Made by a program: the position numbers and the translations under genes. Shown in pieces: positions 37,677 to 45,759 of a stretch of 64,000 nucleotides of DNA. The stretch spans positions 496,001 through 560,000 of the forward strand of contig NZ_JACYFG010000051.1 of NCBI RefSeq assembly GCF_014803405.1. Direction: 5' to 3'. Source of the DNA: Pelagicoccus enzymogenes (lineage in GTDB: Bacteria > Verrucomicrobiota > Verrucomicrobiia > Opitutales > Opitutaceae). Each line of letters starts with the position of its first letter. Position 1 is the first letter of the stretch. The notes beneath the pieces are model-generated. The model was not told where the DNA came from, made no database searches, and saw only the letters and a program-made list of their open reading frames with translations.

Positions 37677-39176
37677 TCAGAGAGGGGCCTTGTGGGCTCG
37701 CTTGATCGCTTTTTTGAGGGCGTGGATCACTGTATCTAAAACTTCGATGCGGGCACGCATTTTACAAGTTGCGGGCACTATGTGCCAAGGGGCGTAAGGC
37801 GTATTCGTTTTTTCGATCATCTCGTTGATCGATTCCTCGTACTTTTCCCATTTCTCGCGGTTGCGCCAATCTTCCTCGGTTATCTTCCAGTTCTTGAGCG
37901 GATCGACTTGGCGAGCTTCGAAGCGCTCCAGCTGAGTGTCCTTGTCGATATGGAGCCAGAATTTAACGATAGTGGTGCCGTAGTTCACGAGGTGTTGCTC
38001 CATTTCGTCGATCTCTTGGTAGGCTGCTTTCCATTCGTCGTTGGTGCAGAGCGCTTCTACCCGCTCGACGAGCACGCGTCCGTACCAGGAGCGGTCGAAG
38101 ATGGCGATCTTGCCGCGACGCGGCATTTCTTTCCAGAACCGCCAGAGGTAGTGGTGGCTGAGCTCGACCTTCGTGGGGGCGGCGACCGGAGTGACGTCGT
38201 ATCCACGCGGGTCGATGCTTTGCACGAGGCGTTTTATGCAACCGCCTTTTCCGGCTGCATCCCATCCGCAAAATACGATGACGACAGGGATTTGGTGGGT
38301 ATGGATTTCGTGAACGAGCTCGTGTATCTTTTCCTGGCGCTTCCTCAGGGTCGCCTTGTACTTTTGGCGGTCCATGGGGCCTTGGAATTCGGTGTCGGCC
38401 AGAAAGTTGTGTCCTTTGTAGGGTATCCAGGCGTTGGTGACGCTTTTGGCGGCGGGGCTGCTCAGCTCCTTCTTTTTGCGGCTAATGGCAGACTGCAGGC
38501 TATCGATGATGCGATTGTAGATTTCGACGAGGGCGCCCTTGAAGTGTTCGGTATCGATGATGTGCCACTTTGCGTAATCGCGATCGGTGGTTTCGATGGC
38601 CTTGAGGGCGGTGTCGCGGTAGCCGCGGTACTGGCGATGGCGACGCCAGTCTTTTGGGGTCACTCGCCATGATGTCTTGGGGTTTTCTTCCAGTTTTCGG
38701 AAGCGTCTGGCTTGGGACTTTTTGGATACGTCGAGGAAGATCTTCATGATTTCCACCCCGCTGTCATGTAGTTGCCGTTCGAAGTTTACGATATCGCTCC
38801 AGTACTGCCCAAGCTGGCTTTCGTGCAGCTTGCCTTCTGCCCAGGCGTCGAGCACGAGGTAGTAGGGTCCCCGGTCGTAGAATTGAATTTTGCCTTTGGC
38901 GGGGGTGTTGTTCCAGAAGCGGTGGAGCAGGGGATAGTTGCGCGGCTCTTCGTGCGAGGCATGCGTGGAGTAGACCTTGAAGGAGCGGCTATCGATCTCG
39001 AGCAGGATCTGGTTGAGCAGTTTTCCTTTTGTGGATGCGTCGAGCCCTTCGATGATGACGAGGCTAGGGATGCCGAGGCTGCCGGCCTCGCGCTGAACGA
39101 CACCGAGTTTTTGAGCGAGGAGCTTGAGCGGCGACTTGGCCGGCTTGTCCGTACGTGGTTCTGGAGCGTCTGTCAT
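37677..39176 (-). CDS. pap: Polyphosphate:AMP phosphotransferase (double PPK2 domain)
   Basis: Transfers phosphate from polyphosphate to AMP, making ADP. The ATG at 39176 gives 499 residues, the usual size for the two-domain class; the open frame upstream is non-coding. The N-terminal PPK2 domain has the degenerate loop IEGLDASTKGKLL; the C-terminal one has an intact VIVFCGWDAAGKGGCIKRL, plus AIFDRSWYGRVLVERVE. In known double-domain enzymes only the C-terminal half is active, and this one fits. It lies 26 bp after the 502-residue gene and is probably co-transcribed with it. A short AT-poor gap precedes the histone-like gene's terminator. Confidence 0.93.
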   Translation of the reverse strand: MTDAPEPRTDKPAKSPLKLLAQKLGVVQREAGSLGIPSLVIIEGLDASTKGKLLNQILLEIDSRSFKVYSTHASHEEPRNYPLLHRFWNNTPAKGKIQFYDRGPYYLVLDAWAEGKLHESQLGQYWSDIVNFERQLHDSGVEIMKIFLDVSKKSQARRFRKLEENPKTSWRVTPKDWRRHRQYRGYRDTALKAIETTDRDYAKWHIIDTEHFKGALVEIYNRIIDSLQSAISRKKKELSSPAAKSVTNAWIPYKGHNFLADTEFQGPMDRQKYKATLRKRQEKIHELVHEIHTHQIPVVIVFCGWDAAGKGGCIKRLVQSIDPRGYDVTPVAAPTKVELSHHYLWRFWKEMPRRGKIAIFDRSWYGRVLVERVEALCTNDEWKAAYQEIDEMEQHLVNYGTTIVKFWLHIDKDTQLERFEARQVDPLKNWKITEEDWRNREKWEKYEESINEMIEKTNTPYAPWHIVPATCKMRARIEVLDTVIHALKKAIKRAHKAPL

Positions 39177-39202
39177 AGGCGTAGTAGATTGGCGGGGCGG
39201 CA

Positions 39203-40711
39203 CTAGTGGGTGTATCCAAAAAGTTGTTTCGACTTGATGAATTCGATGGCTGCCGGTGGTACCATCTGTTCCCAGATCGGGTCTTTGTCGGCAATGGCGG
39301 CGAGAATGTCTCGAGAGAATATCTCGAGGAGCTGGTCGTCGATGCCGCGGATGTGTTCGATGTATCCGTTTTCCAGGAGGTGGAGGTAAAGGTTGGAGAG
39401 CTGCGGTTTTACGCGCAGGTTGTTGCAGGTGATGAGAAGGTCGTCGGTGAGGCTGCCTTTGGTCTCGGAGGAAGCGCTTTTTGGGGGAGAGTCTTCGCCG
39501 TTTCCTTCCCCTTTGTGGATTTTCAGATAGCGGCGGTAGGCTTTCTGTTTCATGGGATAAATGTATAGGCGAACCGAGTTTTTGAGAAGCCGGCCGAAGG
39601 ATTCCAGGATGCCGCCAGCGAGGTTGGCGTAGTATTTCTCGTTGAAGATTTCGAGGAGGTTGTTGATGCCCATGCAAACGCCGATCATCTCGCCGGTGTA
39701 TCGACGGAAGTATGACGTAAGGCGATAAAACTCGAAGTAGTTGGAGATGAGAACGTAGTTGCCGGTGGCTCCGATGGTGTCGATGCGGGCCAGGTAGTCT
39801 TCGTAGTCGAGCTTTCCGGATGCGAGCAGGTTGTTCATGGTGATTTCCGCTAGCACGATGACGTCTTTGCCTTGCACGGAAGGTTCTTGGATGAACTGGG
39901 CTCCGGAGCACTTGAGCATGTCGATATTGACGCGCGTGACGGGGCGGAAGCTGCCGCGCTCCACGAGAATCGCTTTTTTGTAGAGGGCTTCGGAGGGCTG
40001 GGTGATCTCGCCTTCGGGCGAGAAGAGGACGGCGTTGGTCAGGCCGCGGCGAACGAGGTGCAGGTTGGCGATGCGGTCGTCAACGCCCTTGAAGGCGGGG
40101 CCGCGGAACTTGATGAAGTCGACCTCTATCCGTTCGTTCCCGACGTTGTCGACGAGGGACTCGATGAAGGCCTCCACGTTTTCGTTCAGGTAGCAGGCTC
40201 CGTAGATCAAGTTGGTGCCGAGGATGCCTACGGCGTGCTGTTGCTGCACGTTTTCGGGATCCCACATGCGGCAGTGCAGGTAGATCTCGCTGGGCTCGCA
40301 GCCCGGTGAGGTCTGGAAGCGGATGCCCATCCAGCCGTGGGTGTCGTCGCCGCCTTTGTAGCTCTTGGCCTTCATCGTGTTCGCGTAGGCGAAGAAGGTT
40401 TTTTCTTCCCCAACATCCTCCTTCAGCCGCTCCTCCAGCAGGGCATACTCGTGGTCGATCATCTTGATGACGCGTTCCAGGGAAACGTAGCGGCCGACCT
40501 TCCCGTAGATCGAGTCACTGAAGGTCATGTCGTAGGCGGAGATGGTCTTGGCGATGGTTCCGGCGGCTCCGCCGGCTTGGAAGAAATTGCGGCAGGTCTC
40601 CTGTCCGGCTCCGATTTCGGCGAAGGTTCCGTACTTCTCGTTGTCGAGATTGATGGTGAGGGCCTTGCGGTTGGTGGTGAGAAACTCTTGTGGTTCCGCG
40701 TGGGTTTCCAT
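39203..40711 (-). CDS. Conserved protein of unknown function (502 aa)
   Basis: I do not recognise this family. The ATG at 40711 (METHAEPQEFLTTN) is preferred over the TTG at 40753. The protein is soluble-looking, without signal peptide or membrane segments. It starts KALTINLDNEKYGTFAEIGA and GQETCRNFFQAGGAAGT and is evenly mixed alpha/beta. Conserved-looking patches include HGWMGIRFQTSPGCEPSEIY, LHCRMWDPENVQQQHAVGI and GTNLIYGACYLNENVEAFI. A low-complexity linker (EGNGEDSPPKSASSET) lies about 60 residues before the helical C-terminus. It is upstream of pap in the same direction with 26 bp between, so a role linked to polyphosphate or nucleotides is possible. Confidence 0.85.
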   Translation of the reverse strand: METHAEPQEFLTTNRKALTINLDNEKYGTFAEIGAGQETCRNFFQAGGAAGTIAKTISAYDMTFSDSIYGKVGRYVSLERVIKMIDHEYALLEERLKEDVGEEKTFFAYANTMKAKSYKGGDDTHGWMGIRFQTSPGCEPSEIYLHCRMWDPENVQQQHAVGILGTNLIYGACYLNENVEAFIESLVDNVGNERIEVDFIKFRGPAFKGVDDRIANLHLVRRGLTNAVLFSPEGEITQPSEALYKKAILVERGSFRPVTRVNIDMLKCSGAQFIQEPSVQGKDVIVLAEITMNNLLASGKLDYEDYLARIDTIGATGNYVLISNYFEFYRLTSYFRRYTGEMIGVCMGINNLLEIFNEKYYANLAGGILESFGRLLKNSVRLYIYPMKQKAYRRYLKIHKGEGNGEDSPPKSASSETKGSLTDDLLITCNNLRVKPQLSNLYLHLLENGYIEHIRGIDDQLLEIFSRDILAAIADKDPIWEQMVPPAAIEFIKSKQLFGYTH

Positions 40712-40907
40712 GTTCGTGGTCTTAGGTCGTTGTTTAGGCGTCTGAGCTGGCAATTTCTACGGGGCTCACCGATGAGTCAAACTGGGATCGGGCTTGTGAG
40801 CGACAATTGCGTGTCTGGACGCCCGGGCGAAAAGGATTGCTTAGGTCGCTGCGGGGGATTACATGGCTGGGCTTACTCCTTTTTGAACCGAGACCCCTGC
40901 TTGCGTT

Positions 40908-42800
40908 ATGTCTACCCTTCTGATCGCCCTCGGCGTCGGCGCCCTGTACCTTGTCGTCTACCATACCTACGGTCGTTTCCTTGCCCGCAGGATCTTCAAG
41001 CTGCGCGACGACGTGGAGGCGCCGAGCGTGGCTTTGAACGACGACAAGGATTTTGTGCCGACTGACAAGTTCGTGGTTTTTGGGCATCATTTCACGTCCA
41101 TAGCAGGAACGGGGCCGATCGTGGGACCGGCGATCGCGGTGATATGGGGATGGGTCCCCGCATTGTTGTGGGTGCTGTTCGGGTCCGTGCTGCTGGGGGC
41201 CGTGCACGACTTTGGCTCCTTGGTGGTGTCCATGCGCAATCGCGGGCAAACCGTTGGCGAGATTTCGGGGCGTGTATTGAATCCTCGGATACGGTTCCTC
41301 TTTTTGCTGATCCTTTTCCTGGCTCTGACGATCGTGCTGGCGATTTTCGGGCTGGTGATCGCGGTCGTGTTCAAGACCTATCCGGGAGCGATCTTCCCAT
41401 GTTTGGTGCAGATCCCGCTCGCGGTGGCGATCGGCGTTTGGCTTCATCGCAAGGGGATTGGATTGATGGTTCCCTCTTTGATCGCCTTGGCGCTGATGTA
41501 TCTCTCAGTGGTCTTTGGCGACCGTGAAGGCTGGATACATAGCTTCAATATGACTTTGGCTGCCTGGCCGGTGGCTCACTGGGTGGCGTTGTTGCTTGCC
41601 TATTCCTACATCGCTTCGGTCTTGCCCGTTTGGTCTTTGCTGCAGCCGCGGGACTTCATCAACAGCCTGCAGCTGATCACCGCTCTCGCTCTGGTCGTCG
41701 TGGGCTTGGTGGTTGCTGCTTTTGTTGGCGGTAGCCCGATCGGCGACTCGGAATTGCGCCCCAGCTTGGACATTGCGGCTCCGGCTTTTCGCGCCGGCGT
41801 GGCAGGCGCTCCCGTAATGTTTCCCTTCCTTTTCATCACCATCGCTTGCGGTGCGATCAGCGGGTTCCATTGCCTGGTGTCCAGCGGCACTTCCAGCAAG
41901 CAGCTGCGTTGCGAGACGGATGCCCAGTTCGTGGGATTTGGCTCGATGTTGCTCGAAGGCTTCTTGGCGACCCTGGTGATCCTGGCTTGCGTGGCGGGCT
42001 TGGGGCTTGGAATTCAAGGAGCAGGGGGAGAGGTTCTCTTGGGCGAAGCCGCCTATGCGGCTCGCTACGAGTCGTGGGCGGCAGCTGGCGGTCTGGCTGC
42101 CAAGGTAGGCGCTTTCGTGGACGGGGCCGCGAATTTCCTGAAGGCCTTAGGGCTGGCTCCCCAGTTCGCGGTGGCTCTGATGGGGGTATTGGTGGCCTCG
42201 TTCGCGGCGACGACCCTCGATACGGCCTGCCGTTTGCAACGCTACGTCGTGCAGGAGTTGGCGAGCACGTTCGTGGCCAAGGATGGGGAAGGGAAGACGG
42301 CCCTGTCGGGCAATCCGCTCTTTTGGCTGACGGACAAGCACGGGGCTACTATCTTTGCGGTGATCCTCGCCTTTTGGGTGGCGGCCATTCCTCCGCAAGG
42401 AATGGATTGGACCTGGGGCAACGTCGGCAAAGGCGGGCTGATCTTGTGGCCGATGTTTGGGGCGACGAACCAGCTGCTCGGCGGCTTGGCTTTTCTGGTG
42501 ATCGCTTTTTGGATGTGGAGGCGCCGCCTGCCGGTTTGGTTCGTGGCGATCCCGACGGTTTTCATGCTGGTGATGCCGGCTTGGGCGATGGGCTACCAAT
42601 TGTTCACGGAAGGAGGATGGCTTGCCGAGGAAACCAAGAACTGGCCGCTCATTTTCATCGCCGTGGCCACGCTTGCTCTAGAGGTGTGGATGGTGGCGGA
42701 AGCCATCCTTTGTTGGCCTAGGGCCCGCGGCGTTTTGGAGGAAGCCTTGGAGCCTTTGCCTCGACGAGGGTCCCAGGTAGATGGTGGCCGGTCGTGCTAG
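40908..42800 (+). CDS. cstA: CstA-family carbon-starvation (pyruvate/peptide) transporter
   Basis: Inner-membrane transporter with about 16 hydrophobic segments, 630 residues. The N-terminal hallmark is VYHTYGRFLARRIFKLRDDV, followed by VVFGHHFTSIAGTGPIVGPA, and then LLGAVHDFGSL. The second half holds AISGFHCLVSSGTSSKQ and FAATTLDTACRLQR, and GATNQLLGGLAFLV near the end. It is shorter than E. coli CstA (701) but complete for the family. CstA-type proteins take up peptides or pyruvate during carbon starvation. No regulator is nearby. The gene is flanked by a repeat-rich gap downstream. Confidence 0.93.
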   Translation: MSTLLIALGVGALYLVVYHTYGRFLARRIFKLRDDVEAPSVALNDDKDFVPTDKFVVFGHHFTSIAGTGPIVGPAIAVIWGWVPALLWVLFGSVLLGAVHDFGSLVVSMRNRGQTVGEISGRVLNPRIRFLFLLILFLALTIVLAIFGLVIAVVFKTYPGAIFPCLVQIPLAVAIGVWLHRKGIGLMVPSLIALALMYLSVVFGDREGWIHSFNMTLAAWPVAHWVALLLAYSYIASVLPVWSLLQPRDFINSLQLITALALVVVGLVVAAFVGGSPIGDSELRPSLDIAAPAFRAGVAGAPVMFPFLFITIACGAISGFHCLVSSGTSSKQLRCETDAQFVGFGSMLLEGFLATLVILACVAGLGLGIQGAGGEVLLGEAAYAARYESWAAAGGLAAKVGAFVDGAANFLKALGLAPQFAVALMGVLVASFAATTLDTACRLQRYVVQELASTFVAKDGEGKTALSGNPLFWLTDKHGATIFAVILAFWVAAIPPQGMDWTWGNVGKGGLILWPMFGATNQLLGGLAFLVIAFWMWRRRLPVWFVAIPTVFMLVMPAWAMGYQLFTEGGWLAEETKNWPLIFIAVATLALEVWMVAEAILCWPRARGVLEEALEPLPRRGSQVDGGRSC

Positions 42801-42888
42801 AGATTCTTCGAAGGTCTCGCGACTTCCGCTATTCCGGGAATGATGCGGATTTTGCTAAGAATCCGGTTTCGCGGGGTGCCATTTATAA

Positions 42889-43042
42889 ATCGGCGCTCTG
42901 AAGTAGAGGTGTGATTAAGCCTGTGCGTAGCTAGAGCGGACTGGCTCTGTCCGCCGTGGATGGATGATCCTGCAACACGGCTGTCTGGGCCAGACAGCCC
43001 TACCCTCGCGAATACAGGACACCGTTTTGATCGGCGCTCTGA
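42889..43042. repeat. Segment bounded by 13-bp direct repeats, with inner hairpins
   Basis: ATCGGCGCTCTGA occurs at 42889-42901 and again at 43030-43042. Between them are two hairpins: GCGGAC facing GTCCGC, and the family B palindrome (42979-42999). The direct repeats could mark a small mobile element or a deletion/duplication footprint. The segment lies in the 348-bp gap between cstA and sppA, which otherwise holds no gene. Confidence 0.5.
42979..43009. repeat. REP-like palindrome, family B, copy 1
   Basis: GGCTGTCTGG (42979-42988), one base, and CCAGACAGCC (42990-42999) form a perfect 10-bp hairpin followed by CTACCCTCG. A second copy with a longer loop and the same tail is at 60136-60190. 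Confidence 0.75.
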
Positions 43043-43148
43043 TAGGAGGAGGCTGGCAGTTTAGGTTTGCGACTGGAGGCCGATGAAGGTGTCTAGTGTT
43101 GCCGGCCCCTATGGGCTGGGATTTTGTTTTTACCTAACTGTTGTAGCT

Positions 43149-44945
43149 ATGAAGGGATTTTTTAAGACGTTTCTCGCGTCCTTGTTGGCGATCGTTTTCG
43201 CCGCTGGAGGCTTGGCGCTGTTCATTGTCGTCTTGTTCGGCATGCTTGCTGCGATGAGCCAGCCGGTGCCTCAGGTGCGCGACGGCAGCGTGCTGGTCTT
43301 CGACATGTCGGCGACGGTGCAAGATCGCCCGGTCGGCATGACGCGCGACGCGATCATCGACGAGGCGATCGGAGGCAAGCGGCAGCGGGCCTTTTCGCTC
43401 CTGTCCTTGAAGCGGGCCTTGATTGCGGCAGGAGAGGACGATCGCATCGAAGGATTGCTGCTCACCGGCTCGTTTTCGGTGGATGGCTACGGTTCGGGTT
43501 TCGCGGCTCTGAAGGAAGTGAGAGAAGCGATCGAAGCGTTCAAGGAGTCGGGCAAGCCGGTAGCTGCCTATGTCGTGTATCCAAGCGCTCGGGACATGTA
43601 CGTGACGTCGGTGGCTGACACGATTTACATGAATCCGGAGGGCGTGGTTTCGGATACCGGCATGTCGATGAGCTACCCGTACCTCGGTGGGTTCATGAAG
43701 AAGTATGGGATCGGAGTGCAGGTGACGCGTGCTGGCGATTACAAGGCGGCGGCGGAGAGTTTCGTGCTGGAAGGCATGAGCGACCCTTCTCGCGAGGCGA
43801 ATGCAGCCGTGTTGGAAGACTTTTGGGCGGAGTACCTCGAAGCCCTTGCGGAAGGGTCGGGAATCGCCCCGGAACGTTACGAGGCGAAGCTGAACGAGCT
43901 CGGCATGCTGGTAGCCAAGGATGCTCAGGAACTGGGTTTGGTTGACGAGCTGCTCTACACCGACGAGTTGATCGCCAAGATGCAGTCGGTTTCGGGAGTG
44001 GACGAAGCGACGCAGTCCTTCGCGCAAACCTCGCTGGACGATTATTTGCTGGAATCGGTTCGCCCTGAGTATTCGAGCCAAGGCTTTGTCGCCGTTATCT
44101 ACGCGGAGGGGTCGATCGTGAATGGAGAAGGCGAGGACGGGCAAGTGGGCGGAAGTTCGCTCGCCCGCGAAATTCGCAAGGCGAGGCAGAACGACAAGGT
44201 AAAGGCGATCGTCCTGCGAGTGAACTCGCCGGGCGGCAGCGCCTTAGCGAGCGAGGTCATCCAGCGAGAAATGCGCCTAGCCAAGGAAAAGGTGCCAGTA
44301 GTCGTCTCCATGGGGAGCCTCGCGGCATCGGGCGGGTATTGGATTTCTGCATACGCGGACAAGATTTACGCCCAGCCGAACACCTTGACCGGGTCGATCG
44401 GGGTGATCGGCGTTTTTTTCAACTATGAAGAGTTGGCCGCCAAGCATGGCGTGAATTTCGATACCGTGAAGACCACCGAGCACGCTGACTTTATGGGCAT
44501 GTTCCGAGCCAAGACTGATCGAGAGATGGAGTTGGTGCAGCGTCAGGTGGATCTCGTCTACGACTCTTTTCTGGCCAAGGTGGCGGAAGGGCGAGGCCTG
44601 GAGCTTGCGGAGGTAGCCAAGATTGCGGAAGGGCGGATCTGGTCTGGTGTGGACGCCTTGGACATCGGGCTCGTCGACGAGCTGGGCGGCCTGGGCGATG
44701 CCATCGCTTTTGCCGGCGAAAAGGCGGGGTTAGGGGAGGCGCCTGCCGTGATGGAGCTTCCCAGGGCGAAGAACTTCCTCGACGAGCTGTTCAAGAACGT
44801 TTCCCAGCAAACGGCGGACGCGTCCGCCAACGTAGCCTTGCAGCCTTTGGTTGACCTCTACCGGGAAGCCAGTGAAATGACCGCTCGCTTCAACGATCCG
44901 AAGGGGGTGTACGCGGTTTTGCCCTACACGGTTTCGATCGACTGA
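43149..44945 (+). CDS. sppA: Signal peptide peptidase SppA (long form)
   Basis: Inner-membrane serine protease that degrades cleaved signal peptides. I start at 43149 (MKGFFKTFLASLLAIVFAAG), which gives the standard N-terminal anchor and 598 residues, close to E. coli SppA (618). An in-frame ATG at 43083 with GGAGG three bases upstream is an alternative. The tandem ClpP-fold halves supply the lysine (AGDYKAAAESF, first half) and the catalytic serine (SLAASGGYWISAYA, second half). Other landmarks are AIVLRVNSPGGSALASEVI and GSIGVIGVFFNYEEL. sufT follows after 31 bp. Confidence 0.93.
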   Translation: MKGFFKTFLASLLAIVFAAGGLALFIVVLFGMLAAMSQPVPQVRDGSVLVFDMSATVQDRPVGMTRDAIIDEAIGGKRQRAFSLLSLKRALIAAGEDDRIEGLLLTGSFSVDGYGSGFAALKEVREAIEAFKESGKPVAAYVVYPSARDMYVTSVADTIYMNPEGVVSDTGMSMSYPYLGGFMKKYGIGVQVTRAGDYKAAAESFVLEGMSDPSREANAAVLEDFWAEYLEALAEGSGIAPERYEAKLNELGMLVAKDAQELGLVDELLYTDELIAKMQSVSGVDEATQSFAQTSLDDYLLESVRPEYSSQGFVAVIYAEGSIVNGEGEDGQVGGSSLAREIRKARQNDKVKAIVLRVNSPGGSALASEVIQREMRLAKEKVPVVVSMGSLAASGGYWISAYADKIYAQPNTLTGSIGVIGVFFNYEELAAKHGVNFDTVKTTEHADFMGMFRAKTDREMELVQRQVDLVYDSFLAKVAEGRGLELAEVAKIAEGRIWSGVDALDIGLVDELGGLGDAIAFAGEKAGLGEAPAVMELPRAKNFLDELFKNVSQQTADASANVALQPLVDLYREASEMTARFNDPKGVYAVLPYTVSID

Positions 44946-44976
44946 CCAGAATAATCACCTGCTAGAACAAATAGAA

Positions 44977-45510
44977 ATGGAAACGGTACTTACACGAGAC
45001 TGCAGCGCGACGGCGATCCCGGCCGGCGACGCGGTGACGCTAGAAAAGGGCACGCAAGTATTTATCGCTCAAACCCTCGGAGGAAACGTTACGGTGCGGA
45101 CCGACCGCGGTCTGTTTCGTATCGCCAGCTTTGACGTGGATGCCTTGGAGGGAGTAGAGCTAGGGGAGGACGACGCTGCGGGCGTCGACTCTGGCGAGTC
45201 TTTGGAGGATCAGGTTTGGGGCGCCCTGCGCCAGTGCTTCGATCCGGAAATTCCCATCAACATCGTCGATCTCGGCCTTATTTACGACTTGCGCATCGAA
45301 GATGCGGAGGGGGGGCAGTCGTCGGTCTTTGTGAAGATGACGCTGACGGCCCAAGGTTGCGGCATGGGGCCGGTGATCGCGGAAGATGCCCGTACCCGCA
45401 TCCAGCAGCTGGACCAGGTCGCGGAGGCGACGGTGGACATCGTCTGGGACCCCGTCTGGAATCCCCAGATGATTTCGGAGGAAGGCCGCAAGATCCTCGG
45501 AATCACCTGA
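44977..45510 (+). CDS. sufT: Iron-sulfur cluster assembly factor SufT
   Basis: Maturation factor of the SUF system with a C-terminal DUF59 (MIP18-like) domain. The 177-residue product has an N-terminal module (METVLTRDCSATAIPAGDAV, LGGNVTVRTDRGLFRI) characteristic of SufT. The DUF59 part follows (VWGALRQCFDPEIPINIVDL, GLIYDLRIED), with the conserved cysteine in TAQGCGMGPVIAEDA and DIVWDPVWNPQMIS. No other suf genes are in the window. It follows sppA by 31 bp and ends at a strong terminator. Confidence 0.92.
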   Translation: METVLTRDCSATAIPAGDAVTLEKGTQVFIAQTLGGNVTVRTDRGLFRIASFDVDALEGVELGEDDAAGVDSGESLEDQVWGALRQCFDPEIPINIVDLGLIYDLRIEDAEGGQSSVFVKMTLTAQGCGMGPVIAEDARTRIQQLDQVAEATVDIVWDPVWNPQMISEEGRKILGIT

Positions 45511-45536
45511 GGCCTAGCCAGTTTATTTCTGCGAAG

Positions 45537-45568
45537 AGCGACCCGCCAGCCAGCGGGTCGCTTTTTTT
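45537..45568 (+). terminator. Terminator after sufT
   Basis: A 10-bp stem (AGCGACCCGC / GCGGGTCGCT) with a 6-nt loop is followed by seven T residues, 26 bp after the stop. Confidence 0.9.
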
Positions 45569-45610
45569 GTATGCCGACGGAAACGCCTACGGGGCTGCTT
45601 TAAAATGGGG

Positions 45611-45681
45611 TTATTACTATCAGGTCTGGAATTATAAATATCAGATTTCATTGACAGGGTGCGTTTGCTGATAATTATAAG
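45611..45681 (+). promoter_or_regulatory. Promoter and triple LacI-type operator of the first TonB receptor
   Basis: TTGACA (45651-45656) with TTATAA (45675-45680), 18 bp apart, forms the promoter. Three copies of the 13-bp motif TTATAAnTATCAG lie here: 45611-45623 (11 of 12 fixed bases), 45632-45644 (12 of 12), and 45668-45680 on the other strand (12 of 12), the last covering the -10. The first two are 21 bp apart, two helical turns. The same motif precedes the seven-gene operon and the first LacI gene. Confidence 0.75.
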
Positions 45682-45759
45682 GAGCCAAGTTGGCCGGCTT
45701 GGGTAATGTTCGGCCGATTGGATTACCCCCCAATAAGACAACCCTAACCCTATCGACTT

